14,306 nt of DNA from DASPJL01 sp035628645 (GCA_035628645.1 DASPJL010000192.1:1-14306); one strand, 5' to 3'; shown: positions 7,264-14,306, counted from the stretch's first letter. Notes: a model not told the origin generated them from the sequence alone. Numbers and translations are program-made.

Positions 7264-10200
7264 ATGGAAAAAAATACAAAAAAACTTGTAATTGTACTAT
7301 TATGTCTAATCACCAGCCTTTCCGCTTTCGCCCAATCAAAATCGGGCTTGTATTTTACCCCACAAGAAGTGGAAATCTGGAAAGCCAGATCAAAAGGTGG
7401 TCCTTATAAATCATCTGGCGATGCCATTTCTAATTCTCCCGGAGATTGGAGTAGAATATTAAAAAGCGCCAATGAATGTTTAGCAAATCCTACCGCCGAG
7501 CATTATAAAGGGCCAACCAAAGACAAATATGGCAAAACTACAAGTGTTGCCGTACAATGGTCACAACCTGAAGCTTCCATAAAAGGTGTTAAATTAAGAG
7601 ATGCAGCCTTTGTTTATCTTTTAACCAACGATTCAAGATATAAGAATGCCGTTTATAAGGGATTGCTTGCACAAGCAAAAGAACCTTTGACAGACTTTTC
7701 AAATACTACAAGGTGGCCTGTTGTTTACGATATAAATCCTGGATTTGATGTAGCTGAATGGATAAGCAGGCTTCTGGTTGCTTATGACATGATAGAAATT
7801 TCTGACCCAACCATAGATAGATTTTTTAAAAATGCAGGTGCTTACTGCTACAGGAATATTCAAAACCTTAAAAGCGGTTATGTTGATCGTGAAAGAGGTA
7901 TACTAAAGGTAACAGGAAATTCTACAGACAAAACTCATATTGGAGGATACATCGTTCCTACAATTGGAAAATGGTACAACAACCGAAGGGCTACTATTGA
8001 AAGGGCTGTAGCAATGGTAGGTTTTAAATACTACAACGCAGCATATGTCAAAGAGGCTGCAATGTTCTTTAAAGAGTTTATCAAATATAGCATCTACCCT
8101 GACGGAACATTTACCGAATTTCACAGAGCAACAAGCTCTCTTCCTGATAAAGGCTTTGCCTATTCTACCGCTTCTTGCAATATAATGATAGAAATCGCTG
8201 ACTTATATGCAAGACAAGGAGATAAAAGCTTATACAACTACGTCACCTCAGACGGTGTGAACCAAACAAAGGGTGGTCAGAAGTCCTTGAAACTGATGAT
8301 CCAGAATTTATCCAAACACATTAACGGAACAATTAAAAGATATGCAATTTCTACTTCTTCCAGCCAGAATATTATTGATGGTAAATACAAAACATGGTTA
8401 AGTGAGAACGACATCTGGTTTGCTCAAGCCAATGTTTATTATAAAGATTCTTATATAAAATCTACTTATACTAAAGCTTATGTATCTTCTCCTGCTACTT
8501 CCGGTCCATTACCGGTATGGGGTGGAACAGGAGGATTGTTTCCCGGCAAACTTTTTATGTATGGACAATTGGAGGGTAAAGTAAATCCATACTCAACTAC
8601 TGCTGCGATTGTAAATACTACACCTACCGTTTCCGCAGGAGCAGATAAAAATGTTACCCTTCCTGTCTCTTCCGTAAGTATTTATGGCAAGGCGTCTGAT
8701 TCAGATGGAAGCATATCGTCTTATGTTTGGACGAAACGTAGCGGAGGCGCTGTAACACTTTCCAATACAACAACTTCTACTTTAAAATTAACCAATTTGG
8801 TTGCCGGTACTTATGTTTTTCGATTGACTGTAAAAGATAATTCCGGTTTATCTGCTTACGATGAAGTAAAGGTAACTGCAACTGCTCCAACTTCTTTGCC
8901 AATAACAGAGGAACCAATAACTGACGGGCCGGCATTTTACAGAGGAATTAATTTAAATGGTCCTGCAATAACCATTGATGGTAATTCATGGGAGGCGGGA
9001 ACTTCTACCGGTAATTTTAGTTTTTCAGGAAGGACCTATGAGAATCAAGCCATTGCATTGAATCCCTCCACAGATGCTTCTAAGTCAAAAATGCTTCGAT
9101 CTGCAATCTGGAGACTTTCAGGTTATAATAATGTATCTTTTTCAGTGAAAGATGTTCCTGAAGGACTTTATGAAACTTTTGTTTACATATGGGAAGATAA
9201 TTATGCTACCTCATTTGACCTCTACCTTGAAGGAGCAAAAGTAAAAACGGTTACTTCAGGAGGCAAAGGAGCATGGAAAAAGGTTTCCTTGGGAGAGAAA
9301 TTCATTACAGACGGTGCAATTGATGTAAAAGCAGCAGGCGGTGACGCATTATTGTCAGGGGTGGAAATCCAGATTAAACCTGAAGAATTTACCTCTTTAC
9401 CAATAACAGAAGATCCATATCTACCAATAACAGAGGAACCTTCTTTCTACAGAGCAATTAACATAAATGGTCCGGCTTTATCCATCGATGGAGAATCATG
9501 GGAAGCTGGAAGTTCTTCCGATAATTTTACATTTTCAGGAAGAACTTATGAAAATCAGTCAATAGCCTTAAACCCGACAGCAGATGCCAGTCAATCAAAA
9601 ATGTTAAGATCGGCTATTTGGAGACTTGCAGGAAACAACAATGTATCATTTTCTGTAAAAGACGTGCCTGATGGACTTTATGAAACTTTCGTTTACGTTT
9701 GGGAAGATAACTACTCCACCACATTCGATCTTTTCCTGGAAGGAACAAGAGTAGGAGAGTACTCTTCAGGTGATGGCGGTTCATGGAAAAGAATATCGCT
9801 AGGAGAAAAAAACATTACCGATGGCGCAATTGATATAAGGGCAGTAGGCGGCGATGTCTTATTGTCGGGTATTAGAATCGTGAGACTAACTGAGGATTTT
9901 GCTTCTTTACCAATCACCGAAGGACCTGCTTTTTACAGGGCAATCAATATCAATGGTCCATCTTTAGCTATTGACGGAAATGCTTGGGAATCAGGGAAGT
10001 CAAATGGTGATTTTACATTTTCAGGAAGAGCTTATGAAAATCAGACAATTACCCTAAATCCTTCAACAGATGCCAATAAATCCAAAATGGTAAGATCAGC
10101 AATTTGGAGACTTTCTAATGCGAACAATGTTTCTTTTTCTGTAAAAGAGGTGCCTGCGGGTATTTATGAAACCTTCGTTTATGTTTGGGAAGATAACAAC

Positions 10201-10692
10201 GCCACATCTTTCGATCTTTTCCTGGAAGGATCAAAGGTAGGAGAGTACTCTTCCGGTAATGGCGGTTCATGGAAAAGAATATCCTTAGGTGAAAAGTATA
10301 TTACGGATGGCGCAATTGACGTGAGAGCTGTAGGTGGCGATGTATTGTTGTCCGGAATAGAAATCTGGAAAATATCGGGAACTTCTTCTGCCAGACTGGC
10401 CTCTCCAGAGGCGGCATTTGACGAATCTGAAGAAAGCTCGTTAAAAGTTTATCCAAATCCATTTGTAGAAGAGGTAACCGTAGAGCTAAGTCAGAAAGAG
10501 ATGAACGCTATGAACTTAAGTGTATCTATTTTGGATTACTCAGGACATAAAGTAAAATCAGAAGAAGTAATGATCAGTAGCGGCCAAAGCGATATTCAAT
10601 TAACAAGTTTGGGCGCTCTGGAAAGCGGAACTTATTTAGTAGAAATAAAATCTGAAACTTCACAAAGAGTAGTCAGAGTGATAAAATTATAG
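7264..10692 (+). CDS. T9SS-secreted alginate-lyase-like protein with PKD domain and three tandem carbohydrate-binding-like repeats
   Basis: A 1142-residue secreted multidomain protein. Residues 1-24 are a signal peptide (ending SAFAQ). Residues about 25-440 form an alpha-helical toroid like the alginate-lyase family (PF05426/PL5-type): LRDAAFVYLLTNDSRYKNAV, GKWYNNRRATIERAVAMVGF at 235-254, and YPDGTFTEFHRATSS at 278-292. A PKD domain follows (451-540; TPTVSAGADKNVTLP, ASDSDGSISSYVWTK). Three homologous 147-residue modules lie at 558-704, 728-874 and 890-1036, each starting FYRxIN and ending LLSGxxI, with a malectin-like look (binding role inferred). Linkers repeat LPITE. Residues 1059-1142 are a type A T9SS sorting domain (SLKVYPNPFVEEVTVEL to VVRVIKL), predicting export and surface attachment or release. 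The family's Asn-His pair appears as N240-R241, so activity and substrate (uronate polymer or otherwise) are uncertain. The ATG at 7264 directly precedes the signal peptide; no Shine-Dalgarno is seen. Confidence 0.85.
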   Translation: MEKNTKKLVIVLLCLITSLSAFAQSKSGLYFTPQEVEIWKARSKGGPYKSSGDAISNSPGDWSRILKSANECLANPTAEHYKGPTKDKYGKTTSVAVQWSQPEASIKGVKLRDAAFVYLLTNDSRYKNAVYKGLLAQAKEPLTDFSNTTRWPVVYDINPGFDVAEWISRLLVAYDMIEISDPTIDRFFKNAGAYCYRNIQNLKSGYVDRERGILKVTGNSTDKTHIGGYIVPTIGKWYNNRRATIERAVAMVGFKYYNAAYVKEAAMFFKEFIKYSIYPDGTFTEFHRATSSLPDKGFAYSTASCNIMIEIADLYARQGDKSLYNYVTSDGVNQTKGGQKSLKLMIQNLSKHINGTIKRYAISTSSSQNIIDGKYKTWLSENDIWFAQANVYYKDSYIKSTYTKAYVSSPATSGPLPVWGGTGGLFPGKLFMYGQLEGKVNPYSTTAAIVNTTPTVSAGADKNVTLPVSSVSIYGKASDSDGSISSYVWTKRSGGAVTLSNTTTSTLKLTNLVAGTYVFRLTVKDNSGLSAYDEVKVTATAPTSLPITEEPITDGPAFYRGINLNGPAITIDGNSWEAGTSTGNFSFSGRTYENQAIALNPSTDASKSKMLRSAIWRLSGYNNVSFSVKDVPEGLYETFVYIWEDNYATSFDLYLEGAKVKTVTSGGKGAWKKVSLGEKFITDGAIDVKAAGGDALLSGVEIQIKPEEFTSLPITEDPYLPITEEPSFYRAININGPALSIDGESWEAGSSSDNFTFSGRTYENQSIALNPTADASQSKMLRSAIWRLAGNNNVSFSVKDVPDGLYETFVYVWEDNYSTTFDLFLEGTRVGEYSSGDGGSWKRISLGEKNITDGAIDIRAVGGDVLLSGIRIVRLTEDFASLPITEGPAFYRAININGPSLAIDGNAWESGKSNGDFTFSGRAYENQTITLNPSTDANKSKMVRSAIWRLSNANNVSFSVKEVPAGIYETFVYVWEDNNATSFDLFLEGSKVGEYSSGNGGSWKRISLGEKYITDGAIDVRAVGGDVLLSGIEIWKISGTSSARLASPEAAFDESEESSLKVYPNPFVEEVTVELSQKEMNAMNLSVSILDYSGHKVKSEEVMISSGQSDIQLTSLGALESGTYLVEIKSETSQRVVRVIKL
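8935..10374 (+). repeat. Three tandem in-frame repeats (about 441 nt each) within the lyase gene
   Basis: Copies begin at 8935, 9445 and 9931 and end near 9375, 9885 and 10371; they code for the 147-residue modules. Conserved protein landmarks in all three are SWEAG/AWESG, FSGRxYENQ, ALNP/TLNP, RSAIWRL, NNVSFSV, YETFVY.WEDN and SLGEK. Copies 2 and 3 share long near-identical DNA stretches such as those coding for VGEYSSG and GGSWKRISLGEK, which suggests a more recent duplication or gene conversion between them. The first gap (linker) is 69 nt, with a duplicated LPITE unit, and the second is 45 nt. Confidence 0.9.
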
Positions 10693-10714
10693 AAATTTGA
10701 TTGGTCTGTTTTTT

Positions 10715-10749
10715 AAAAGGTCTTAGCAGAAATGTTAAGACTTTTTTTT
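10715..10749 (+). terminator. Intrinsic terminator of the lyase gene
   Basis: An 11-bp stem (10715-10725 with 10736-10746, including one G-U pair) with a 10-nt loop, running into eight consecutive T residues (10742-10749). It lies 23 nt after the TAG at 10690-10692. The A-run on the other arm could also let it act on the opposite strand. Confidence 0.85.
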
Positions 10750-10793
10750 ATTTAGAAACTAGGAAATGAGCATGAGCAAAAGTCTCTTAAATA

Positions 10794-10826
10794 TAAAATG
10801 CCATCGCTTTTGACGACGGCATTTTA
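10794..10826 (-). terminator. Terminator hairpin of the SMP-30-like gene
   Basis: Arms 10794-10806 and 10814-10826 pair over 13 positions around a 7-nt loop. The only irregular pair (A10803/C10817) becomes a U-G wobble in minus-strand RNA, where the stem is followed by a T-rich run. It begins about 29 nt after the stop of the minus-strand gene at 10855. Confidence 0.75.
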
Positions 10827-10854
10827 AGAATCTTACCCGAGAAGAGGCATAAAC

Positions 10855-11703
10855 TTATTTTACTGAATAAGCCTTTACCGTATTATGAAAGAATGTGGGT
10901 ACAAACAAAACCTTTGTTTTTGGATTATAGCCCAGGTCAGCAGTATTAATTTTTTCCTTTTCAGAATCGATCATCAACTGAGGTTTTCCATCTGAAGGTA
11001 TGTACCAGATCTTTCCTTTCCATTCGGAAACAATATATTTTTTACCTCCTAATGCCACAATTCCATCAAGTCCGCCCATTCCACTGGCAACAGTTTTAAC
11101 TTTTTTCGTGGCAGGATTCATTGTTAACAAGGAGCCGTCGCCGTTACCGATCAACAATTGATTGTTTTCAAATAAAAGTCCATTGGGGCCCTTAAGTGAG
11201 GTACTATCCAAAATGGTTGTGATCTTACCATCCTTCAGCGACAGCAATCTGCTGGTGCCTGAATCTGTTATGTAGACAATATTATTTTTAGTGTCCACAT
11301 CAATGTCATTAAGGAACTTTGCACCTTCTACACTATACCTGTTGAGCACCTTCCCGGTAGCGAGATCAATCTCTGCTACATTTGTCATTTCCGTCACGTA
11401 AAGTTTGTTGCCTAAAATCCCCATTCCCTTGGTAGAGTTAAGGTTTTCGGCAAACTTTAATTTTATTACTTTCCCGTCCTGATCTACTTTCGCAATGAAA
11501 CTGTTGTTGTTTTCTCCGCTAGGGCCGCCATTAATGCAAGACACGTAAAGAACATTTTCTTTAGGCTCAAATAAAACAGACTCCGGAGTTCTCAAGGTAG
11601 TGTCTGATTCCCATGCAGGCTGTAAGGTTATTTTCTGTGCTTGTAAAGAGAACGTTAGACAACAAAATACAATGATAAGTGAAGTGAAAAGAGATTTTTC
11701 CAT
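10855..11703 (-). CDS. Secreted SMP-30/gluconolactonase-like beta-propeller protein
   Basis: A 282-residue protein with a signal peptide (MEKSLFTSLIIVFCCLTFSLQAQ, cleavage near residue 22). The mature part is a six-bladed-propeller type sequence with repeated blade motifs: ESVLFEPKENVLYVSC, GMGILGNKLYVTE, LNDIDVDTKNNIVYITD, GPNGLLFENNQLLIGNG, GLDGIVALGGKKYIVSEW and TADLGYNPKTKVLFVPTF. Metal ligands expected in the SMP-30 family appear present as E41 (TPESV), N174 (GPNGL) and D213 (GLDGI). Family members hydrolyse sugar lactones or organophosphates using Ca2+ or Zn2+, or serve as scaffolds; the substrate is unknown, and secretion to the periplasm is inferred. The ATG at 11703 was chosen over 11736 because AGGA lies 7 nt before it and the signal peptide starts there; the longer form would add 11 residues (MKKIFTKQENH). 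It is convergent with the lyase gene. Confidence 0.83.
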   Translation of the reverse strand: MEKSLFTSLIIVFCCLTFSLQAQKITLQPAWESDTTLRTPESVLFEPKENVLYVSCINGGPSGENNNSFIAKVDQDGKVIKLKFAENLNSTKGMGILGNKLYVTEMTNVAEIDLATGKVLNRYSVEGAKFLNDIDVDTKNNIVYITDSGTSRLLSLKDGKITTILDSTSLKGPNGLLFENNQLLIGNGDGSLLTMNPATKKVKTVASGMGGLDGIVALGGKKYIVSEWKGKIWYIPSDGKPQLMIDSEKEKINTADLGYNPKTKVLFVPTFFHNTVKAYSVK

Positions 11704-11812
11704 GTGGTTTTCCTGTTTAGTGAAAATTTTTTTCAATAATAGAGAATTAATATAAATTTTAATATATCCAATTCTTTTATGGTCTTTCTAAATACGATTT
11801 AAAAACTGAGTA

Positions 11813-11915
11813 GGGCGTGTCCCCAAGCTACGCAAGGGGTCGTGCTGCTACAGGCTCCGCTTCGCTCCGGTCCCTCATGAAAAATTCGGGACTAAACCTT
11901 TCGATCACTCACGCG
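11813..11915 (+). repeat. GC-rich structured intergenic element (GGGCGTG ... CACGC type)
   Basis: A roughly 103-nt GC-rich island in AT-rich surroundings. Its ends are inverted (GCGTG 11815-11819 with CACGC 11910-11914). Inside, CCCC (11821-11824) pairs with GGGG (11836-11839), extended by GC/GC, and GTCCC (11870-11874) pairs with GGGAC (11888-11892). The order GGGCGTG, GC-rich middle with CGCTTCGCTCCGG, then CTCACGC resembles a dispersed intergenic repeat that I recall from many Bacteroidota genomes. No gene lies in it. It may be a REP-like or mobile structured element. Confidence 0.5.
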
Positions 11916-12107
11916 AGGACTTCAGAGGGTATTGCTGATGAATGTTAGAAGTTTAAATGGTCTTAAACGATATGCTCTTGCAGAGCTCGTTGTTCGTTGT
12001 TACTCTCGACGAGTTTCTGAAATGTAAATGTTTATGCTTTTTATTATCTTTAGTACTAATGGAGAATGACGTGCCTTAAATCTATTGTGGCTATTGTACT
12101 CAACGTT

Positions 12108-12129
12108 GTAGTGGGAAGAAATGAACTAC
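12108..12129. promoter_or_regulatory. Short inverted repeat upstream of the antitoxin gene, possible operator
   Basis: GTAGT (12108-12112) and ACTAC (12125-12129) are inverted with a 12-nt spacer and end 12 nt before the candidate -7 box of mntA. The position would suit autoregulation, but arms of 5 bp can occur by chance. Confidence 0.2.
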
Positions 12130-12141
12130 GGTAAATTTTTA

Positions 12142-12149
12142 TAATTTTG
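12142..12149 (+). promoter_or_regulatory. Candidate promoter -7 element of the mntA-hepT operon
   Basis: TAATTTTG matches the Bacteroidota consensus TAnnTTTG exactly. It ends only 7 nt before the ATG at 12157, so transcription would start at or next to the start codon, giving a leaderless message. No -33 TTG was found at 19-21 nt. Confidence 0.45.
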
Positions 12150-12156
12150 CTTGAAA

Positions 12157-12459
12157 ATGAAAGTGCTAACTCAACATATCGCTCAAATTAAAGAGCTTTG
12201 CGACCTAAATAACGTAAAATCCCTTTTTGCATTTGGTTCGGTTACGACTGATAAACTCAAAAGGGAAAGCGATATTGACTTGGTTGTTGAAATTGATGAC
12301 AATGACCCTCTTTCCTATTCGGATCATTACTTCAATCTCAAATTTCAGTTAGAGCAATTGTTAAAAAGGCAAATAGACCTCTTAGAGCAAAAAGCTATTA
12401 TAAATCCATACCTCAGAGAACAGATTGAAAAAACAAAAGTTCTGGTTTATGGAAAATGA
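12157..12459 (+). CDS. mntA: MntA-type minimal nucleotidyltransferase antitoxin
   Basis: A 100-residue protein of the MNT (minimal nucleotidyltransferase) group. The active-site motif GS-x10-D-x-D is complete: G27-S28 then D39-I40-D41 (FGSVTTDKLKRESDIDLVVEI). A third catalytic Asp is likely D74 in RQIDLLEQ. In characterised pairs MntA transfers AMP units to a tyrosine next to the HepT active site, silencing the toxin; it acts in the cytoplasm. The ATG at 12157 is preferred to the TTG two codons earlier at 12151. Its stop overlaps the start of the hepT frame by 11 nt, the usual translational coupling of this pair, and an exact -7 box lies just upstream. All catalytic residues needed for AMPylation appear intact. 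Confidence 0.92.
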   Translation: MKVLTQHIAQIKELCDLNNVKSLFAFGSVTTDKLKRESDIDLVVEIDDNDPLSYSDHYFNLKFQLEQLLKRQIDLLEQKAIINPYLREQIEKTKVLVYGK

Positions 12460-12793
12460 AATCAAGACTTGGCTAGCCGATATCAAACAAGCGATCGAAG
12501 AGATAAATATGTTTTTGCCTGACAAAAAGGACTTTTTTGAATTTCGGAAGGATTTAAAAACAAAAAGAGCAATAGAAAGAAATGTCGAGATAATAGGTGA
12601 AGCTGTGAGCAGGATTTTGAAAGCCCACCCTAAATTTCCGATTACAAACTCGCGAAAAATAGTTGATACCAGAAATAGAATAAGCCATGGATATGACAGC
12701 GTATCCGAAGATATAATATGGTCAATAGTAGTTCGGGATTTACCAATTTTGGACGCGGAAATTGACAGCCTTCTGGATGAAGAAAATTATTGA
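12449..12793 (+). CDS. hepT: HepT-type HEPN-domain ribonuclease toxin
   Basis: A 114-residue, mostly helical HEPN protein. The family motif R-x4-H-x-Y is present as R75-NRIS-H80-G-Y82, which provides the RNase active site and the tyrosine that the partner MntA modifies. The preceding helix segment TKRAIERNVEIIGEAVSRI is typical of HepT, including the E-x-IGEA core. Known HepT toxins dimerise and cut RNA (tRNA has been reported as target); the target here is unknown. The ATG at 12449 (MENEIKTWLADIK) was chosen because it overlaps the antitoxin stop by 11 nt and fits the family start; an in-frame ATG at 12425 would add 8 residues inside mntA. No terminator hairpin was recognised after the gene. 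Confidence 0.92.
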   Translation: MENEIKTWLADIKQAIEEINMFLPDKKDFFEFRKDLKTKRAIERNVEIIGEAVSRILKAHPKFPITNSRKIVDTRNRISHGYDSVSEDIIWSIVVRDLPILDAEIDSLLDEENY

Positions 12794-13046
12794 GTCTTGG
12801 GAGAATTATTAAAGCCTGGTTATAGATTTTTGAAATTGTTGCCAAGCATCGTGCTATGCCTCTCAGTATCTTACTCTTCCATTAACTGCTGACAATCCCA
12901 TCAATTTCCCTATAAAGAAAACTTTATCAACTTTTTGAAGTAGGTAAGTAGTAATCCAGAAGTATTTATACATAAGGTATACTTTATTCATCTACACTAT
13001 ATTCATTAAGTTCATAAAAATTATTTACCAATTAAATATTAACCCT
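12794..13046. other. AT-rich intergenic region before the metallopeptidase gene
   Basis: About 250 nt between hepT and the peptidase gene. No gene, strong hairpin or exact TAnnTTTG box was seen. It presumably contains the promoter of the peptidase gene. Confidence 0.4.
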
Positions 13047-14306
13047 ATGAAAATCAAACATTATCCGGGATTTCAGGCCAATCTTGGTCTATCCCTCATT
13101 TTTCTCTCATTATTTGTAGTACTGTCCTGTGACCAGCGGGAAGAAAGAATAGCGCCTGAGACAACCACTCAAAATGACGCTCTAAGCAAACATTTTAAAT
13201 TCCTTGAAGAAAGTACGGGTTTTGAAAGAAAAGACATAGTCTATGAGGCAAAGGGAGATCGGTTTATTATCGATAATGACATAGTTATATCCAAAAAAGC
13301 CGTGGAGGATTATTTGATAAAAGGAACTCCAACAGTATCTGATCCAAACAAAAGAACAGAACAAAGACGTTATACCTACATTGTTGGAAATTCCTATATC
13401 ACCAACGTTAAGTATTACATTGGCGGGTCTGTGCCTTCATCATGGAGAACAGCTATTTCTCAAGCCATTGCCCAATGGAATGCGGTTACCGGCACTAAAG
13501 TTTTTATGTCAGAAGTTTCAAGCAGCAGCAATGCCAATGTAATCGTAGATGCGCAGTATGACAACGTAAATAACTGGGTAGCACGAGCAGCTTTGCCTTA
13601 TTCAAATGGCGCTCCGGGAGGGGGACTGACAGTAAATACTTACCACAATGGAATGGAAGCAGGACAAAAATTATTTGCTATGGCGCATGAAATGGGTCAT
13701 AATATAGGATTACTGCATACCAACTTGACAGACGGTGCAATTATTCCCGGTACACCTCAGACAGACGCTAATTCCGTAATGAATTCCTTTGTGCTTCCAT
13801 GGAACGGATTTACTTATTATGACCAGGTGGCGGTAAGGGTGTTGTATCCTGAAGGTTGTGTAGCTATTACTCCTTATCTTTCCGTAAATGGCGGCGCATG
13901 GCAACAAACAACTTCAGCTACCTTAAATGCAGGCGGTTCTATAACCCTAGGACCTCAGCCATTAAATGGAACCTGGCAATGGACTGGTCCTAATGGATTT
14001 AATTCAACTTCAAGACAAATTACTATAAACAATATTCAATCAAATCAGGCTGGAGGCTATACTGCTGCTTATACCATAAATGGATGTACCAGCTACCTGA
14101 CATTTAACATCACCGTGAATGGAGGCGGGTTTAGCCAAACCGTTCAGGCTGAAAGTTATTTTGCAATGCAGGGAGTACAACTTGAAGGCACGTCAGATTC
14201 AGGTGGTGGACAAAATGTAGGCTGGATAGACGTTACCGATTGGATGGCATATAGCAACATTAATATTCCGACTTCAGGTACTTATTTAGTAGAATATAGA
14301 GTTGCC
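13047..14306 (+). CDS. HEIGH-type (M57-like) zinc metallopeptidase lipoprotein with PKD/Ig-like and CBM6-like domains (3' truncated)
   Basis: Open from ATG 13047 to the window edge: 420 codons, no stop. The signal peptide ends in VVLSC with lipid cysteine C28 (then DQREER). A propeptide-like region spans about 30-105. The peptidase domain (about 108-275) carries the extended metzincin zinc motif HEMGHNIGLLH (H214, E215, H218, H224) and a Met-turn-like SVMNSF at M245, matching the dual-action HEIGH metallopeptidase group of Bacteroidota. An Ig/PKD-like module follows (about 278-360; TWQWTGPNGFNSTS, GGYTAAYTINGC). From about 366 a CBM6-like domain begins (VQAESYFAMQGVQLEGTSDSGGGQNVGWIDVTDWMAYSNI), cut off by the window edge. 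Predicted role: an outer-membrane-anchored protease that can hold on to a polysaccharide or glycoprotein. The start has the lipoprotein signal right behind it; no Shine-Dalgarno is visible. Confidence 0.88.
   Translation, partial: MKIKHYPGFQANLGLSLIFLSLFVVLSCDQREERIAPETTTQNDALSKHFKFLEESTGFERKDIVYEAKGDRFIIDNDIVISKKAVEDYLIKGTPTVSDPNKRTEQRRYTYIVGNSYITNVKYYIGGSVPSSWRTAISQAIAQWNAVTGTKVFMSEVSSSSNANVIVDAQYDNVNNWVARAALPYSNGAPGGGLTVNTYHNGMEAGQKLFAMAHEMGHNIGLLHTNLTDGAIIPGTPQTDANSVMNSFVLPWNGFTYYDQVAVRVLYPEGCVAITPYLSVNGGAWQQTTSATLNAGGSITLGPQPLNGTWQWTGPNGFNSTSRQITINNIQSNQAGGYTAAYTINGCTSYLTFNITVNGGGFSQTVQAESYFAMQGVQLEGTSDSGGGQNVGWIDVTDWMAYSNINIPTSGTYLVEYRVA

Larger units (their letters stand above)
11737..12156. 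other. Intergenic region between the propeller gene and the toxin-antitoxin pair
   Basis: About 420 nt without a gene. It begins with AT-rich DNA that must hold the promoter of the minus-strand propeller gene (no clear consensus found). At 11813-11915 lies a GC-rich structured element, and at 12108-12149 sit a short inverted repeat and a -7 box for the antitoxin gene. The stretch 11916-12100 has no frame or repeat I recognise. Confidence 0.6.

Noticed and set aside
12099..12114. Possible integron attC-like core near ACTCAACGTTGTAG
   Set aside because: The left half fits RYYYAAC but the right half, GTTGTAG, breaks the GTTRRRY pattern, and no integrase or paired site is seen.
13182..13907. Two antisense frames (13182-13364 and 13710-13907) opposite the metallopeptidase
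   Set aside because: They lie opposite the intact metallopeptidase, whose HExxHxxGxxH motif and domain series identify the true coding strand.

Overview
The window (about 14.3 kb, AT-rich) looks like chromosomal DNA of a Bacteroidota bacterium, most likely a gliding, polysaccharide-degrading cytophaga of the Sporocytophaga/Cytophaga type; the genus is inference. The evidence is a C-terminal type IX secretion (T9SS) sorting domain on a 1142-residue enzyme, a SusC-like outer-membrane protein, lipoproteins with Bacteroidota-type residues after the lipid cysteine, a DUF3667 membrane protein, a HEIGH-type metallopeptidase, and promoter -7 boxes of the TAnnTTTG kind.

Layout. 1-481: C-terminal half of a zinc-independent-looking MDR quinone oxidoreductase, followed by a perfect 16-bp inverted repeat. 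657-2675: a same-strand cluster of a DUF3667 zinc-ribbon membrane protein, a periplasmic YceI-like protein and a small lipoprotein. 2774-4252 (minus): a GH30 glycosidase lipoprotein convergent with that cluster, with a hairpin between them. 4616-6607 (minus): an orphan SusC/TonB-receptor-like outer-membrane protein, followed by a possible 49-codon small ORF with an ideal Shine-Dalgarno sequence but a CTG start. 6608-7263: a long AT-rich gap between divergent genes. 7264-10692 (plus): a secreted alginate-lyase-like protein with a PKD domain, three near-identical 147-residue carbohydrate-binding-like repeats joined by LPITE linkers, and a T9SS sorting domain. 10855-11703 (minus): a secreted SMP-30/gluconolactonase-like beta-propeller, convergent with the lyase across two hairpin terminators. 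11737-12156: a gap holding a GC-rich structured element of the GGGCGTG...CACGC kind. 12157-12793: an MntA/HepT toxin-antitoxin pair. 13047-14306: an unfinished metallopeptidase lipoprotein with an Ig/PKD-like domain and a CBM6-like domain that runs off the window.

How they fit together. Much of the window encodes envelope or secreted proteins acting on polymers outside the cell: a surface glycosidase, a T9SS-delivered lyase with multiple binding modules, a carbohydrate-binding peptidase and a possible outer-membrane channel. They are not arranged as a classical polysaccharide-utilisation locus: no SusD, no regulator and no cytoplasmic sugar catabolism are seen. The toxin-antitoxin pair beside the structured repeat is the most accessory-looking part. 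No rRNA, tRNA, CRISPR array or intact insertion sequence was seen.
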